From Platerodrilus igneus (taxonomy: Eukaryota; Arthropoda; Insecta; Coleoptera; Lycidae), in assembly GCA_036346225.1 (NCBI GenBank), contig JARFIW010000663.1:1240001-1304000 (forward strand): a DNA stretch of 64,000 nt, written 5' to 3'. The notes under the pieces are model-generated. The model was not told the origin of the DNA and searched no databases. It saw only the letters and a program-made list of their open reading frames with translations. Each line of letters starts with the position of its first letter. Within the stretch, counting starts at the first letter, position 1. The position numbers and the translations under genes were made by a program. Shown in pieces: positions 47,595-59,535 of this stretch.

Positions 47595-49442
47595 ATGCAG
47601 TTTATGCACTTATGCCGCTTCACAAAAAGTAATTTAGAAATACATATCAAGTCGCACACTAACGAACGTTTATTCGCGTGCAATTTGTGTAGTTATTCCA
47701 CGTCAACGAAAGGTAATTTACAAATACATATCAAATCGCACACTAACAAACGTCCATTCGGTTACAATTTATGTAATTATGCCGCGTCACATAAAAGTGT
47801 AAAAATACATTTCAAGTCGCACACTAATGAACGTCCATTCGCGTGCAGTTTATATAATGATGTCACGTCACACAAAGGTAGTTTAAATATACATGTGAAG
47901 TCCCACACTAACGAACGTCCTTTCGGTTGCAATTTATGTAATTATGCCGCGTTACATAAAGGTAGTTTAAAAATACATATGAAGTCTCACACTAACGAAC
48001 GTTCATTTGCGTGCAATTTGTGTAGTTATTCTGCATCAACAAAAGGTAATTTACAAATACATATGAAGTCGCATACTAACGAACGTTCATTCGCATGCAA
48101 CCTATGTAGTTATGCCGCATCAAGGAAAGGTAATTTACAAATGCATATGAAATCGCACACTAATGAACGTCCATTTGGTTGCAATTTATGTAATTATGCC
48201 GCGCCACATAAAGGTAGTGTAAAAATACATATGAGGTCGCACACTAATGAACGTCCATTTGCTTGCATTTTATGTAATTATGCCACGTCACACAAAGGTA
48301 GTTTAAATATACATATGAAGTCCCACATTAACGAACGTCCATTCGCTTGCAATTTATGTAATTATGCGGCCTCGCGTAAAAGTATTTTAAAAAGACATAT
48401 GAAGTCGCACACTACTGAACGTCCATTCGCGTGCAATTTATGTAATTATACGTCATCGATGAAAAGTTATTTACTAAAACATCTGAAGTCGCATACTAAC
48501 GAGCGTCCATTCGCTTGTAATTTATGTAATTATGCCGCTTTACATAAACATAGTTTAAAGATACATCTAAAGTCGCACACTAATGAACATCCATTCGCGT
48601 GCAATTTATGTAATTACACCGCATCAATAAAAGGTAATTTACAAATACATATGAAGTCGCATACTAACGAACGTTCATTCGCATGCAATCTATGTAGTTA
48701 TGCCGCATCAACGAAAGGTAATTTACAAATACATATGAAATCGCACACCAACGAACGTCCATTTGGTTGCAATTTATGTAACTATGCCGCGCCACATAAA
48801 GGTAGTGTAAAAATACATATGAGGTCGCACACTAATGAACGTCCATTCGCTTGCAATTTATGTAATTATGCCACGTCACACAAAGGTAGTTTAAATATAC
48901 ATATGAAGTCCCACAGTAACGAACGTCCATTCGCTTGCAATTTATGTAATTATGCGGCATCACGTAAAAGTATTTTAAAAAGACATATGAAGTCGCACAC
49001 TAATGAACGTCCATTCGCGTGCAATTTGTGTAATTATACGTCATCAATGAAAGGTTATTTACTAAAACATCTGAAGTCGCATACTGACGAGCGTTCATTC
49101 GCTTGTAATTTATGTAATTATGCCGCGTTACATAAATGTAATTTAAAAATACATCTGAAGTCGCACACTAATGAACATCCATTCGCGTGCAATTTATGTA
49201 ATTATACCGCATCGATGGAAGGTAATTTACGAAGGCATATGAAGTCGCACACCAACGAACGTCCATTCACATGCAATTTATGCAATTATGCCGCTTCAGT
49301 GAAAGGTAATTTAGAAACACATATCAAGTCGCACACTAGCGCACGCCCATTCGCTTGCGATTTATGTAATTATGCCACGTCACATAAAGGTAGTTTAAAA
49401 ATACATTTGAAGTCGCACACTAACAAACGTCCATTCTCATGA
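47595..49442 (+). CDS. Poly-C2H2 zinc-finger protein, 615 aa
   Basis: An uninterrupted frame of about 22 fingers of exactly 28 residues, consensus C-N-L-C-N-Y-A-A-S-x-K-G-x-L-x-I-H-M-K-S-H with linker TNERPFA instead of the common TGEKPY. Finger 3 has Tyr for its first Cys, and finger 4 has Tyr for its second. Fingers 6-12 and 13-19 are a 588-bp duplication (48009-48596 and following 588 bp), highly similar by eye. Expected role is sequence-specific DNA binding in the nucleus. There is no KRAB, BTB, ZAD or other effector domain. The first ATG lies within a frameshifted finger, so the real start is unknown; it may be an exon of a larger gene or an open stretch in a pseudogene. Confidence 0.7.
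   Translation: MQFMHLCRFTKSNLEIHIKSHTNERLFACNLCSYSTSTKGNLQIHIKSHTNKRPFGYNLCNYAASHKSVKIHFKSHTNERPFACSLYNDVTSHKGSLNIHVKSHTNERPFGCNLCNYAALHKGSLKIHMKSHTNERSFACNLCSYSASTKGNLQIHMKSHTNERSFACNLCSYAASRKGNLQMHMKSHTNERPFGCNLCNYAAPHKGSVKIHMRSHTNERPFACILCNYATSHKGSLNIHMKSHINERPFACNLCNYAASRKSILKRHMKSHTTERPFACNLCNYTSSMKSYLLKHLKSHTNERPFACNLCNYAALHKHSLKIHLKSHTNEHPFACNLCNYTASIKGNLQIHMKSHTNERSFACNLCSYAASTKGNLQIHMKSHTNERPFGCNLCNYAAPHKGSVKIHMRSHTNERPFACNLCNYATSHKGSLNIHMKSHSNERPFACNLCNYAASRKSILKRHMKSHTNERPFACNLCNYTSSMKGYLLKHLKSHTDERSFACNLCNYAALHKCNLKIHLKSHTNEHPFACNLCNYTASMEGNLRRHMKSHTNERPFTCNLCNYAASVKGNLETHIKSHTSARPFACDLCNYATSHKGSLKIHLKSHTNKRPFS
48009..49184 (+). repeat. Seven-finger tandem duplication (588 bp x 2)
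   Basis: Fingers 6-12 are repeated as 13-19 at a distance of 588 bp (7 x 84); the markers AAPHKGSVKIHMRSH, ASRKSILKRHMKSH and SSMK-YLLKHLKSH recur in the same order. Confidence 0.9.
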
Positions 49443-49656
49443 TATTAATGTAATTATACCGCATCAATGAAAGGTAATTTGCAAAGGCATATGAAGTCAC
49501 ATACTAACGGACATTCGCTTACAATTTATGCAATTATGCCGCATCAACAAAAGATAATTTAGAAATACATATCAAGTCGCACACCAACGAACGTCCATTC
49601 CCGTGCAATATTTGTAATTATTCTGCAAGACGCAAAAACCTTTTACAGAAACATTT
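49443..49656 (+). pseudogene. Zinc-finger array, broken 3' part before insertion
   Basis: After the TGA at 49440 further fingers are readable in shifted frames, the last with CNICNYSARRKNLLQKH just before the gypsy insertion at 49657. Confidence 0.8.
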
Positions 49657-49860
49657 TGTTGTATATGTAGGTAGTTGGAACATTAATGAATATTAAATAC
49701 ATTAACAAGTTGTATTTTATTAATTTGAAACAGGAATCGAACATAAGAGCGATGCATTTTATCGTGCATTGTACTTATCTATATACATGGTTGTGTCTCT
49801 GTCGCCTAACTCCTAAGTGCACACAAGTGCTTAAAACTATAGTGAATCAGTTATATAACA
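49657..49860 (-). repeat. 3' LTR (204 bp)
   Basis: Starts TGTTATATAACTGATTC and ends CATATACAACA on the minus strand; pairs with 55681-55884. Confidence 0.95.
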
Positions 49861-49891
49861 CTTCCCTTCCTTGCAAAAGAAAATACAAAAC

Positions 49892-52800
49892 TTATAAATC
49901 TAACCTAGTAGGCGCTTTCTTAATTCTACTTGACCGTCGAAGAGTTGACGTTTCCCCGGGATTTTCCTCACTCTCCGCTAAAGGTGTCGTATCGCTCACC
50001 TCACTTTCACTGTTGTCTACAATCGGTTTACTATTAACCTGAATGTTCTTATTGCTACTTAAACTAACATTCTTAGAACAGTTGTAATTACAATCAGGAG
50101 AATAGGGAATTACATATTCGGTTGGTGTGTAATCACCAATTTTACGTAATGGATTAATGTGTCTTTTCCATTGACGTCCATCGTCTAACTGAATATCATA
50201 ATTAAATAAACCCTTTCTATTAATTACAGCACCAAAAATCCACTTATCGTTTGAACTATGATTTTGTGCTGCTACCCTGGTATCTACATCTAATTCCCTG
50301 TAGTACATGGGTAATATTGTTTTGTTCTTTTGATTATGTGTTTTTATTAGATCCAATCGAGATCGTATCTCTTACCCAAACATGAGAAAGGATGGAGATT
50401 TGTTGGTTATGGTATGTGGCATTTTACAGTATTGCACAAGCATTTTAGCTAGTTCATAATCACGAGAATTATTTTCATATTTCATTGATCGTAATGATTG
50501 TTTTAGGGTTTGTACCAACCTTTCGGCTTGACCATTGGTCGCAGGGTGATACGAAGCTGTACGTTTATGAATTATACCATTTTCTTTCAAAAATTGTTGA
50601 AATTGGTAGGATGTAAATTGTGTACCATTATCTGTGACTAACGTTACACATAACCCAAATTGTGAAAAGATTTTTCTAAAGATTTTTATGGTATTGAAAG
50701 TTGTAATAGTTTTCATTGGATATGTTTCTGGCCATTTCGAGTATGCGTCGATAACTAGTAAATAGTATGTGCCATTAAATGGACCAGCAAAGTCAGTGTG
50801 AATGCGTTCAAATGGTTCTTGAGGTGCTTCCCATGGATGTGATACCTTGGGTGGAACGTTTGCTACTTTATTACAAGCAAAACAATTTCTTGCAACATCC
50901 TCAATATCCTTGTCTATATTTGGCCACCAGCAGTAGCTACGGGCCAATCCCTTCATTTTTATGACACCAAAGTGTGCATAGTGCAATTCATTTAAAATTT
51001 GACTTCTGTGCATTTGCGGAATAACCACACGTATTCCCCTTAGTATGCACCCATTCTGTAATGTAAATTCACTTTGTTTAATACCAAAAGTAACATTTAG
51101 TGGGACCGAAATTCCACTTTCAAGTGCATTTAATAATGATTTTAAATTTGGGTCTTGTAGTGTTGCCTTAGCAATGTCTTGCGTAGTGACAGGTAAAGTG
51201 CCTATCTGTTGAAGTTGAAAAATATCGCACAAATCAAACATTGCTGTGTCTTCAGATTTGATCGGTAAACGAGACACTGCATCTGCATTCCCATGATATT
51301 TGGTATTTCTATATCGTATATCATACATAAACCCTTGTAGAAATAAAGCGTAATGCTGCATTCTTAATGCGCTTAGTACCGGAATATTTTTCTTAGCAGA
51401 AAATATCTGAATTAATGGTTGATGATCGGTGTACAAGGTAAACCGTCGTCTGTATAAATATTGGTAAAAAAATTTTATAGCAAGAATAATGGCATATGCT
51501 TCCTTATCAACTTGTGCATATTTTTGTTGAGTAATCGTAAGTGTTTGTGAAGCAAACTGCAAAGGTCTTTCTGTTCCATCTGGGAACACATGAGAAAGAA
51601 CTGCTCCCACTGCAGTTGGTGAAGCATCAGCTGCAACAACTAGTGGTAATTGTGTGTTATAGTGACATAGTACTTGGTCTTCTTGCAACCTCTTTTTTAC
51701 GATATTTAAGGCGTTTTCACAACACTTATTCCATTGAAATTGTACATTTTTCTTTAGTAAATTGTATATTGGCGATAGTACCAAACTCAAATTTTTGAAA
51801 AATTGCCCGTAATAGTTTATTAGACCCAGTAAAGCCTTAACTTCTGATTTATTGGTAGGTTGTTTAAGGTTCTTTATGGCATCAACTTTTTCAGGTACTC
51901 TATGTATTCCCTGTTTGTCGATTATGTAACCACAGTATTGTGTATTATTTTGCAAAAAGCTGCTTTTGTTTAAATTTATTTTTATATTGTTATTGGCAAG
52001 CCTTTGTAAAACTTCCTCTAAACGATGTTGGTGAATTTCGTTGTTAGAACCAGTAACACGAATGTCATCTATAAATGTCGTAAGTCCGGGAATTCATACT
52101 AGTATTCTTTCTATTTCACGTTGAAAGATTGCTGGTGCAGAAGCTACACCATACATAAGTCGAGTACAAGTAAATAACCCTTTATGTGTATTTAGAGTTA
52201 ATAAATGCCTATCGTCCGGATGTACTGGTAAGTGTAAATATGCTTGACTTATGTCAATTTTTGAAAACTTCTCCCCACCTGCCATATTTGAAAACAATTC
52301 ATCTATGGTAGGTAATGGGTGACTATCAATTTGTAAATGGGGATTCAATGTTACCTTGAAATCACCACAGATTCTAATTTTACCGTTTGATTTAACCACA
52401 GGCACTATTGGTGTTGCCCAATCAGCATGATTAACCTTTTGTATAACACCTTGTTGTAACAAATTATATAGTTCTTCTTCTACCTTAGGTAATAAAGAAA
52501 ATGGAACCGTTCGAGCTTTTTTGAAAACAGGTATAGTATTTTGTAATAAAGATAATCTGGCTTGTACGTTGAGAACTTGTCCAACTCCAGGTTCAGTAAC
52601 GGATTTGTATTTTTGTAGTAAATCTGAAATACCCTTACTTTGCCCTTCATTATTTAAATTTGCAATTTCAACCCAATTTAGTTTGATTTGGTATAACCAC
52701 TCTCTACCTAATAATGGCTGTCTATTAATTTTTACAATGTATAAGTTTAATTCCTTTGTCTGATATTTGTATGTAACTTGTACTTGTAAGAAACCTAGTA

Positions 52801-52940
52801 TTTTTACCTCAGTACCACAATAACTATGTAACGAAATATCAGATTTGTGTAATGTATAGTTTGTAAACAAATCATTGCATTGATTTAAACTCATTACAGA
52901 CACTGCAACACCGCTATCTACTTCAACTTCATTAATAGTT
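49892..52940 (-). pseudogene. Ty3/gypsy Pol: protease, RT, RNase H, integrase
   Basis: Read on the minus strand. The protease active site DSGVAVSV lies near 52905. RT follows in 52094-52903 (LLQQGVIQKVNHADWATPIV, ICGDF, FSKIDISQAY, RLMYGVASAPAIFQ). A frameshift near 52090 is followed by the catalytic F-I-D-D box. The next frame (50372-51955, 527 aa) has RNase H (VVAADASP, YTDHQPLI), the H-H-C-C zinc region (CWWP...CFACNKV) and integrase with HTDFAGPF, VTDNGTQF and NGQAERLVQ, so all DDE residues are intact. One in-frame TAA (50372-50374) splits off the last 154 residues, which end in a basic tail. Apart from one frameshift and one stop the pol is well preserved. Confidence 0.93.
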
Positions 52941-52983
52941 TCTTACAATTTAAACGTTCAAATTCCTACAATTTAAACCGAAT

Positions 52984-53728
52984 TCTTACAGTTAAAAAGT
53001 CGATAAATACATCGCTCAAGCGCGATGAAAAAGCGACTCCAGGGGCGGTTGGTAACGCTAACCTTTATACAGATTTTGCGCGCCCAACTGTCAATGACGT
53101 CACCAATGCACAAATTTAATACGTAATAATCGAAAAAATATATAAATTTAAGACAATAGGTTATACAGCAATTACTCACATCATAGGTCCAGATTTCCAC
53201 GAAGTACGCCTATCGTCCTTCAGGATAGATAAAGATGGTGGCTGCACGTCCCTAAGGGCTGCTGCTGGCCCTCTTACAAGAAACGGCAATTAACAAGAGT
53301 ACGTCTTCCGTACATCCAAATAGCTTGGACTCGATCTCAGAGCTCCACTCCGGCGTGGAATGCGGTTCTGCCTACGGCTACAAATTCATCACCTATGTAG
53401 GGAATGGACAAGTAAAACCAGGTATAAGGGGCGACAAACAAAGGTAATTAGGCAAGGGAATCTACATAGATAAAAACAAGCACGATACGATATCTCAAAC
53501 GTCCACTCCACTCGAAGGTTTAGGCAAAAAAGCCACGTTACATAAAGTCACGGAAACACTCGTCCCCACTTTGTCCCTACTCCACTCGCGTCGCGCGACC
53601 TGGCGCAAACGCACTCTGACGTGACGGAAATACGCGCCCCGAGTCTTTAGAAATTATGGCGCGAAACTTCCGCACATCAAAATTAACCTAAAAACAATGT
53701 TTAAGTGCCAATTTATTGGCACTCAACA
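52984..53728 (-). repeat. Solo LTR A, between gag and pol
   Basis: 745 bp, minus strand, from TGTTGAGTGCCAA to AACTGTAAGA. Its inverted relative is LTR B at 54546-55324 (shared CTTCCGCACAT, GACGTCA...ACCAATGCACAAATTT). Target duplication not clear. Confidence 0.7.
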
Positions 53729-54541
53729 AGTTAGCGTTACCATCAATTTATCCCTAAACTTACTATGATCATTTGTAGCTAAAGCTAACAAATCATTAAT
53801 TTCTGAATCATTTTCATCAGCTTCTAAGCTGTTAACCTTGCTTACATTTTTAAATTTAGTACATACAACTTTTAAATTACCTTTGATATTACAGTAACTA
53901 CACACCGAATTAGCTTTTGGGCATTTATTTGCAAAATGCTCAGTATTTCCGCAACGATAACATGCAAATTGTTATACCTTCGCAATGGCCTTTGTTGTAC
54001 CTCTACGATTGCTGCTAGGTGTAAAATTTGTAATTCCACCATTAGTAGTTTTCTCCTGCCTTCTTCTTGACTGGAGTGTAGGTATTGATGCTTGATTTTT
54101 ATGTGTGTCCTTCTTTTCTTTTATTTATTTTTTATTTATTTTCTTTTCTTTTCTTTTATTGGTGTCCTTCTCGGATAACTCAATACTGCTTGCAATTTCC
54201 ACTGCACGATCCAAGGTTAGGTTTGGTGTTTCTAGTAATCGCCCTTGAATTCACTTGGAATGGAGCCCATACACAAACTGATTACGGACTACCATCTTTA
54301 AAAAATCTCCAAATTTGCAATTTATGGATAGTTTTTGCAAAGCGTGTAAGAAATCTTGAATGCTTTCGCCTTCATGCTGCTTCCTACTATGAAACCTAGA
54401 AACTTCCGCAATTTCAAGAGGTGCTGGATTGTAAAACCCGTCCATTAGTGTAACTACCTTCTCGTAACTTTTATTTTCAGGGACTTCAGGAGCCAGCTTG
54501 TCACATAAAATGTTATAGAATCGGCACCCATGTAATGTAGT
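53729..54541 (-). pseudogene. Gag C-terminal part of gypsy element
   Basis: A capsid segment (54251-54445) reads VSRFHSRKQHEGESIQDFLHAL then LSINCKFGDF, typical of mag/gypsy Gag. Two zinc knuckles follow: a CYRCG...H...C in the 53915-53970 region and CSYCNIKGNLKVVC near 53900, the second without its histidine. An in-frame stop and a Ser/Lys-rich linker lie between. The N-terminal part of the same gene lies beyond LTR B. Confidence 0.85.
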
Positions 54542-54545
54542 AGAT

Positions 54546-55324
54546 TGTTACGTGCCAAAGTGGCACTAAACATTGTCTTAGCTTAATTTTTATGTGCGGA
54601 AGTTTTCGCGCCTTAAAATTTAAAAGACAGCGTGTATTTTCGTCACGCCAGAGGGCGTTCGCGGGAGAACGCGCGGGAACTTCGCGCCGACGCGTGAAAG
54701 GACAGAAAAGTGGGGTTTTCCGATGGGCTCTGTAACGTGGCTTTTTCCTGGGACCTTTGTGAAGAGCGGTTTGGTCAGGTATCGTATCGTGCCTTATCTT
54801 TATTTATGTAGATTTTCTTGCCTGATTATCTTTGTTTGTCGCCCTTATACCTGTTCCTGTCTTTCCCTACATAGGTAGAGATAATTTGTAGCCGTTGGCT
54901 GAACCGCATTCCACGCCGGAGCACCATCTTTAAACACTCCGGAGTGGAGCTCTGAGATCCAGTGGAAGCCATTTGAATGGACGTAGGCGTACCCCGGGAG
55001 GAGGCCATGCTCTGCTAGCAGCCACCATCTTTAAATTGCCTTAAAGGGGGCCCTCAGTAGCCCTGATGGACTTCAACAGAAGCCAACTTTAACCCAGGGA
55101 CATATTCATGTGAGTATTTTGCTGCTATAAACTATTGTCTTAAATTTATATTTTCCGATAATTGCGTATTAAATTTGTGCATTGGTGACGTCATTGACAG
55201 ATGGGCGCGCCGAAATCTGTACAAAGATTAGCGTTACCAACCGCCCGTGGCGTCGCTTTTTCCGCGCTTGCGCGATTGCTATTATAAACCTTCAAATTGT
55301 GCAATTATGATTTAAACTGTAAGA
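54546..55324 (+). repeat. Solo LTR B, inside gag
   Basis: 779 bp, plus strand, from TGTTACGTGCCAAAGTGG to AAACTGTAAGA, flanked by AGAT on both sides (54542-54545 and 55325-55328). It is the same family as LTR A but in the opposite orientation. Gag coding resumes on the other side. Confidence 0.8.
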
Positions 55325-55506
55325 AGATAGGACAATTTAATTTTTTCTTGTACGTTGAAAACATTGAAAGCCACTTCCAAACGTTTTACCTATCTATTCC
55401 ATCTAGTATTTGTAGCATTAAAAAATTCCACAGTAAAGTTTGTTTGTATTGTAATTGCAGGATTTGTAAGATCGGCGTGACTTGTATTACCAGTATTTGT
55501 AACCAT
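55325..55506 (-). pseudogene. Gag N-terminus of gypsy element
   Basis: Starts with an ATG at 55506 and reads into VEFFNATNTRWNR, one stop, then a helix with RLEVAFNVFNVQEKIKLSYL that ends at the LTR B junction. The capsid part continues in 53729-54541. Confidence 0.8.
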
Positions 55507-55680
55507 TGTATTCTTGTATTAGTATGCTAATGATGTAATAATTTGTATTGAATTGTTGGATACGATTGGTATACTTCGCCTTGTAAAAATTAGAGAATCT
55601 AACCTCCAAATTTGCCACGTGCACTAATAATGTAATTTGTAATTGTATTTGCGATTCGTTTTAGATCCTCGTCGCCAGAC

Positions 55681-55884
55681 TGTTGTATATGTAGGTAGTT
55701 GGAACATTAATGAATATTAAATACATTAACAAGTTGTATTTTATTAATTTGAACCAGGAATCGAACATAAGAGCGATGCATTTTATCGTACATTGTACTT
55801 ATCTATATTCATGGTAGTGTCTCTGTCGCCTAGCTCCTAGGTACACACAAGTGCTTAAAACTAAAGTGAATCAGTTATATAACA
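55681..55884 (-). repeat. 5' LTR (204 bp)
   Basis: Pairs with 49657-49860, about 8 mismatches by eye. Followed on the minus strand by the primer-binding site. Confidence 0.95.
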
Positions 55885-55889
55885 CATTT

Positions 55890-56110
55890 GCAGTCCCATA
55901 TTGATGAACGGTCATTTGTTCGAAATATAGGATTTTTCCGTATCGGAAACAATAAACTAAAAAGCATGTGTTCTCCGTCACTAACGATATGACAATGTGC
56001 ATGCTTTTTATGTAATTAGGTTGCCTCAAAAAAAGTCAGCCAAACACATTAACGCATATTTACAAATGTCCATTTACATAGTGCACTTGCATATAAAGGA
56101 ACGCCTCTGC
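55890..56110 (+). pseudogene. Zinc-finger array, continuation after insertion
   Basis: Directly after the target duplication the finger resumes (H-x3-H of the interrupted finger, then IDERSFV linker) and two or three very decayed fingers follow. Confidence 0.75.
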
Positions 56111-56361
56111 AAAAAAGCTTTCCTATAATCACGTCAATTTGTGTTGAGCTTCAATAGCTTATTAGAAAAGAAATCTAGTAGGGGATTTCGTTTAATTGTT
56201 GGTTATTTATTCATTAAATTTGGAAGAAGATTAAAATTTAGTGTGTGCAGATGAACAACCGTCGAGAATTTACATTAACTTTTACCGTTACTGTACATCA
56301 CTGGAAAGTTACACATTTTTTTAATAAAAGTAGGTAGATAATTTTGGATTAAAGTATAGGC

Positions 56362-56623
56362 ACCAGTAGTTGACCATTTAACAGAGCTGCTAGACAGTTT
56401 TAGTGTGTGTGTGTGCCTTAAATATCTTAAAACAACGAAATTAATGTTTTAAACAACCAAATACTATTTCTAAGTTAAGGAATAAGTACTATCGTTCCAA
56501 AAAAATAAACCTGTAAGATAAGTAAAATAACAATTAGTTAACTTTGCTAATGAACCAGTAGTTGACCATTAACAAAAAATGAAAAATCAGTAGTTGACCT
56601 TGTGTTGTATCAGTAGTTGACCA
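56362..56623. repeat. CAGTAGTTGACC motif cluster
   Basis: Four copies of CAGTAGTTGACC at about 56364, 56555, 56588 and 56611; the first two share the longer ACCAGTAGTTGACCATT. The arrangement resembles the subterminal cluster at 3691-3901, but the motif differs. Surrounding DNA has no gene. Confidence 0.8.
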
Positions 56624-56744
56624 GATGGAAGAAGGAAAACAAATTAGATATTTATTTTAAAGATAAAAATAAACCAACCAATACAACCCAAAATAGTTTA
56701 ATATTATAAATATTCATTAAGTTATTTACACTTTATTGTACATT

Positions 56745-58116
56745 TGTTACGTTTATTTTCAACATAATTAATAATAAACACGCTCTCGAATAAATTCCTC
56801 AACTCAAAGCCCTTTTGCTTTTAAAACGAAAATTTATTTGATAAATTAAATAGTTAATGCCTTGGGTTAGGTATCCGGTAATCTCTTAAATTCTTCGACA
56901 ACAACCTGTTACAATAAGTACGTTTGCTACAAATTTTCATTTTGAACTTATTTATTTCGAAACGACAAGTTTATGTTACAATTAAATAGTTTATCTCTTG
57001 TTTTAGGTATCCGTTATCTTGGTATACATTACAACCGCGTATAATGGTTTTCTCTATTGTTCCGATGTAAAGACTGAAATAAGGTTGCGCACTATCCGAT
57101 AAAACCAGGGTTTTCTAGTTTCAATCGCGCTTCGATAAGTGGGGGTTGCAGTTCGAATTCGTGTTAGTTGAATCATTGTTGAATTTGATTCTACGTCTTG
57201 TACGTCGAAATATTTTCTACATTATTCGTCACTGCATTTCAAAAGCAATGCACGTTTGGTTTTTTTTTGTTCGACAACTAGTAGCTGTCTCACCTTTTTT
57301 TTAGCTGGATGCTAAATGGGTTCTTTCTTTATGTAGACCAATTGCTTTTGTCTGTAGACCAACTGCTTTTGTCCGTAGACCGCTGCTGCAGTTATAGTAG
57401 CAGAGTAAACAGATCCTGACGACCATGGCGTTTCTGTGCTGACTCATCCCCGACGGTGTGCGAGCTAAGTATCCGGACACATACAGGTATGCAACTCGTT
57501 TTTTTGTGTGTGTCAATGACATATTCCGTATCAACTTTTGGTGTAGTTACGTGACACTGTAAGACTATTGTTTGGTGCTACGATTCAATATTATCATCGC
57601 TCTACAGGTGCGATGTACTACTTTTAAACATGCTTGTCAAAAGAACGTACACGTTTATTTGCTTTACTGAATAGTTTATTTTACAAGAAGTAACAGGTGA
57701 AATTTTAAAGACGTTCTACAAAAGCTGTCATACGTTAATTCTTTCCACCTGACTAGTTATTTTACGAAAAGTATTAGGTCAAATTTTAAAAACGCTTGAC
57801 AAAAGCTCTCACATGTTTATTTACAGCTGTTTAATTTTATTTTGTATAAATATGAGATGCGCACTTCGTATCTAATGTACTCAACTGTTCATATTACTTA
57901 ATTGTTTGCTGTAAAATAGTAACGCGTAATTTATTTTTTTTTTTGCTTGTTTGTACAGAATCCTTTATTTATTTTTATGTGTTAATAGATAATCGTGGGC
58001 GATGTACTTTAATTTTTTTGCGTTTTTTTGGTATGTAAGCGAATCCCCCCCACTCTCCGCGGTTGGGAGTTGGCCTGGTATTTACTTTTCTTCCGACTAC
58101 GTCTAGGTACTTAGCA
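56745..58116 (+). repeat. 5' LTR (1372 bp)
   Basis: Pairs with 59536-60905; shares for example TTTCTCTATTGTTCCGATGT and GCGCACTTCGTATCTAA. LTRs are also homologous to those at 23797-25088 and 30472-31370. Confidence 0.93.
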
Positions 58117-59535
58117 TAATTTCTGACGCCCTGCCGTGGAGCTGCGAATTTGTTTTAGTTAATTTTTTTGCGCCCCGATTTTGTTTTGTGTAATGTTGGC
58201 TTAACTTATGCTTCGATTTTGGTTTTGGTTAGCGCTCGTTTCGATTTTGCTTCGCTTAATTTCTGCCCCAATTTTTGTTTTGCTTTTTGGCCTGATACTA
58301 ATTATGTTTTCTTCTCTTACGCCCGAACTCTTTCCGTTATTTCTGGCGTGGGTTCGATCTTCTTAAATTTTAGTTTTGTTTTCTTTCCTAATTGCTCAAT
58401 CTTATCTGTTGGTTAATTTCAGATTATTGGACTTGTGTTTTCGCCAATAATCTTAGTCCATTGATAACGTTGGTGCCCAATTTTTTTTTTCTTCCCTCTC
58501 GGTACATTTTGTTCTCCCTCACGTATAGAGTTAGTTTTTTTCCTCCGATTTTTCTTTTATTCTACAGCCCTATTCTAATTTCTGTTTTATTGTTTCGCTT
58601 CTATTAGTGTTCCTGAAGTTTAAACGTCTGTTGTTTTAGATTGCCCTGTATTCGCAATAATTTTCTTTTGGCTTCTATCGAGTTACGGTTAACCTTTACT
58701 TAATTACTTTCTCCCAATTTCTTTTCTATTCTTACTAAAAATAACATCATAGGTGGTGGTGTTTAATATGATCTGTAAAAGACGGCAGAAATCATCCGAA
58801 AGCTTTACTATTTCGCGTGTATGACGGGTTTTGTTTAGGAACTATTTTTTTTTAGTGAAGATGTTCAATTGTCCGTGTTGCTTCGTAACCTTGATACATT
58901 TTAAGTCCGAGTGTGTTTCGTTCATCCGCTTCCTGTGATAGGTGCTTGATAGTTCGTTTTTTTTCTTCAGAAACCACGACTTAACCAACTTTAGGTCTAG
59001 TTAGCTATTCTTTTTTTTGGTTCTTTGTTTGTTGAGATTCCTTGGTTACCACAGTTAGTAGTACACCGTTTCCTTTTACCAGCGCTCTCCCTCTCTTCTT
59101 CTCGTTCTCCTTTGTTGTCCCTTTTGTTTACTTGAGGTTGACCTTTGAGTCCTGTTTTGGTTGGCACAGTTGGTTTTCTTCCTCGTTCTTTTTCTTCTTT
59201 TGAGGTTGATAACCGTACTGTTTCTTTAGAGAAACATCCGTCCTGCGACGACGTTTTCAGTTTCAATGCCGTTCCATCTTAGTCCTCTTTGCTTGTTTCC
59301 TTCCTTCCTTTTTTTCTCTCTTCTAATATTTGCTCTTCGCGCCGGATAAGAGTTCTTTTTTTGTGTTTTGTTGGGCGGTTCTTTTTCTTTGGTTTCTTTT
59401 GTTTTCGTAACGAGTTTTCTTGAAGTTTTGAAGAATTTTTTTTTGTTTTGTTTGGGTTTTCTTCGTCCTACCCACTCCCATTACTTTTATTTTCTACCCT
59501 GACCTGTTAATTTTGCTGGGGTGGGGAAGGGGATT
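58117..59535 (+). other. Interior of the non-autonomous LTR element
   Basis: T-rich. A gag remnant around 58755-58900 parallels the ITNYFACMTGLF segment of the Gag-only element but is broken. The other open frames (58168-58416, 58997-59266) have no domain. Confidence 0.75.

Larger units (their letters stand above)
49657..55884 (-). mobile_element. Full-length Ty3/gypsy element inserted in zinc-finger array
   Basis: 6.2 kb, minus strand, with 204-bp LTRs at both ends, a 5-bp target duplication CATTT (49652-49656 and 55885-55889), a polypurine tract (minus strand CAAGGAAGGGAAG, plus 49861-49873) and a primer-binding site (TGGCGACGAGGAT, plus about 55666-55678). Gag and pol are complete in order. 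Two solo LTRs of another family lie inside it. Excluding those, the element is about 4.7 kb. The LTRs differ at about 8 positions by eye, so insertion is not very recent. Confidence 0.95.
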
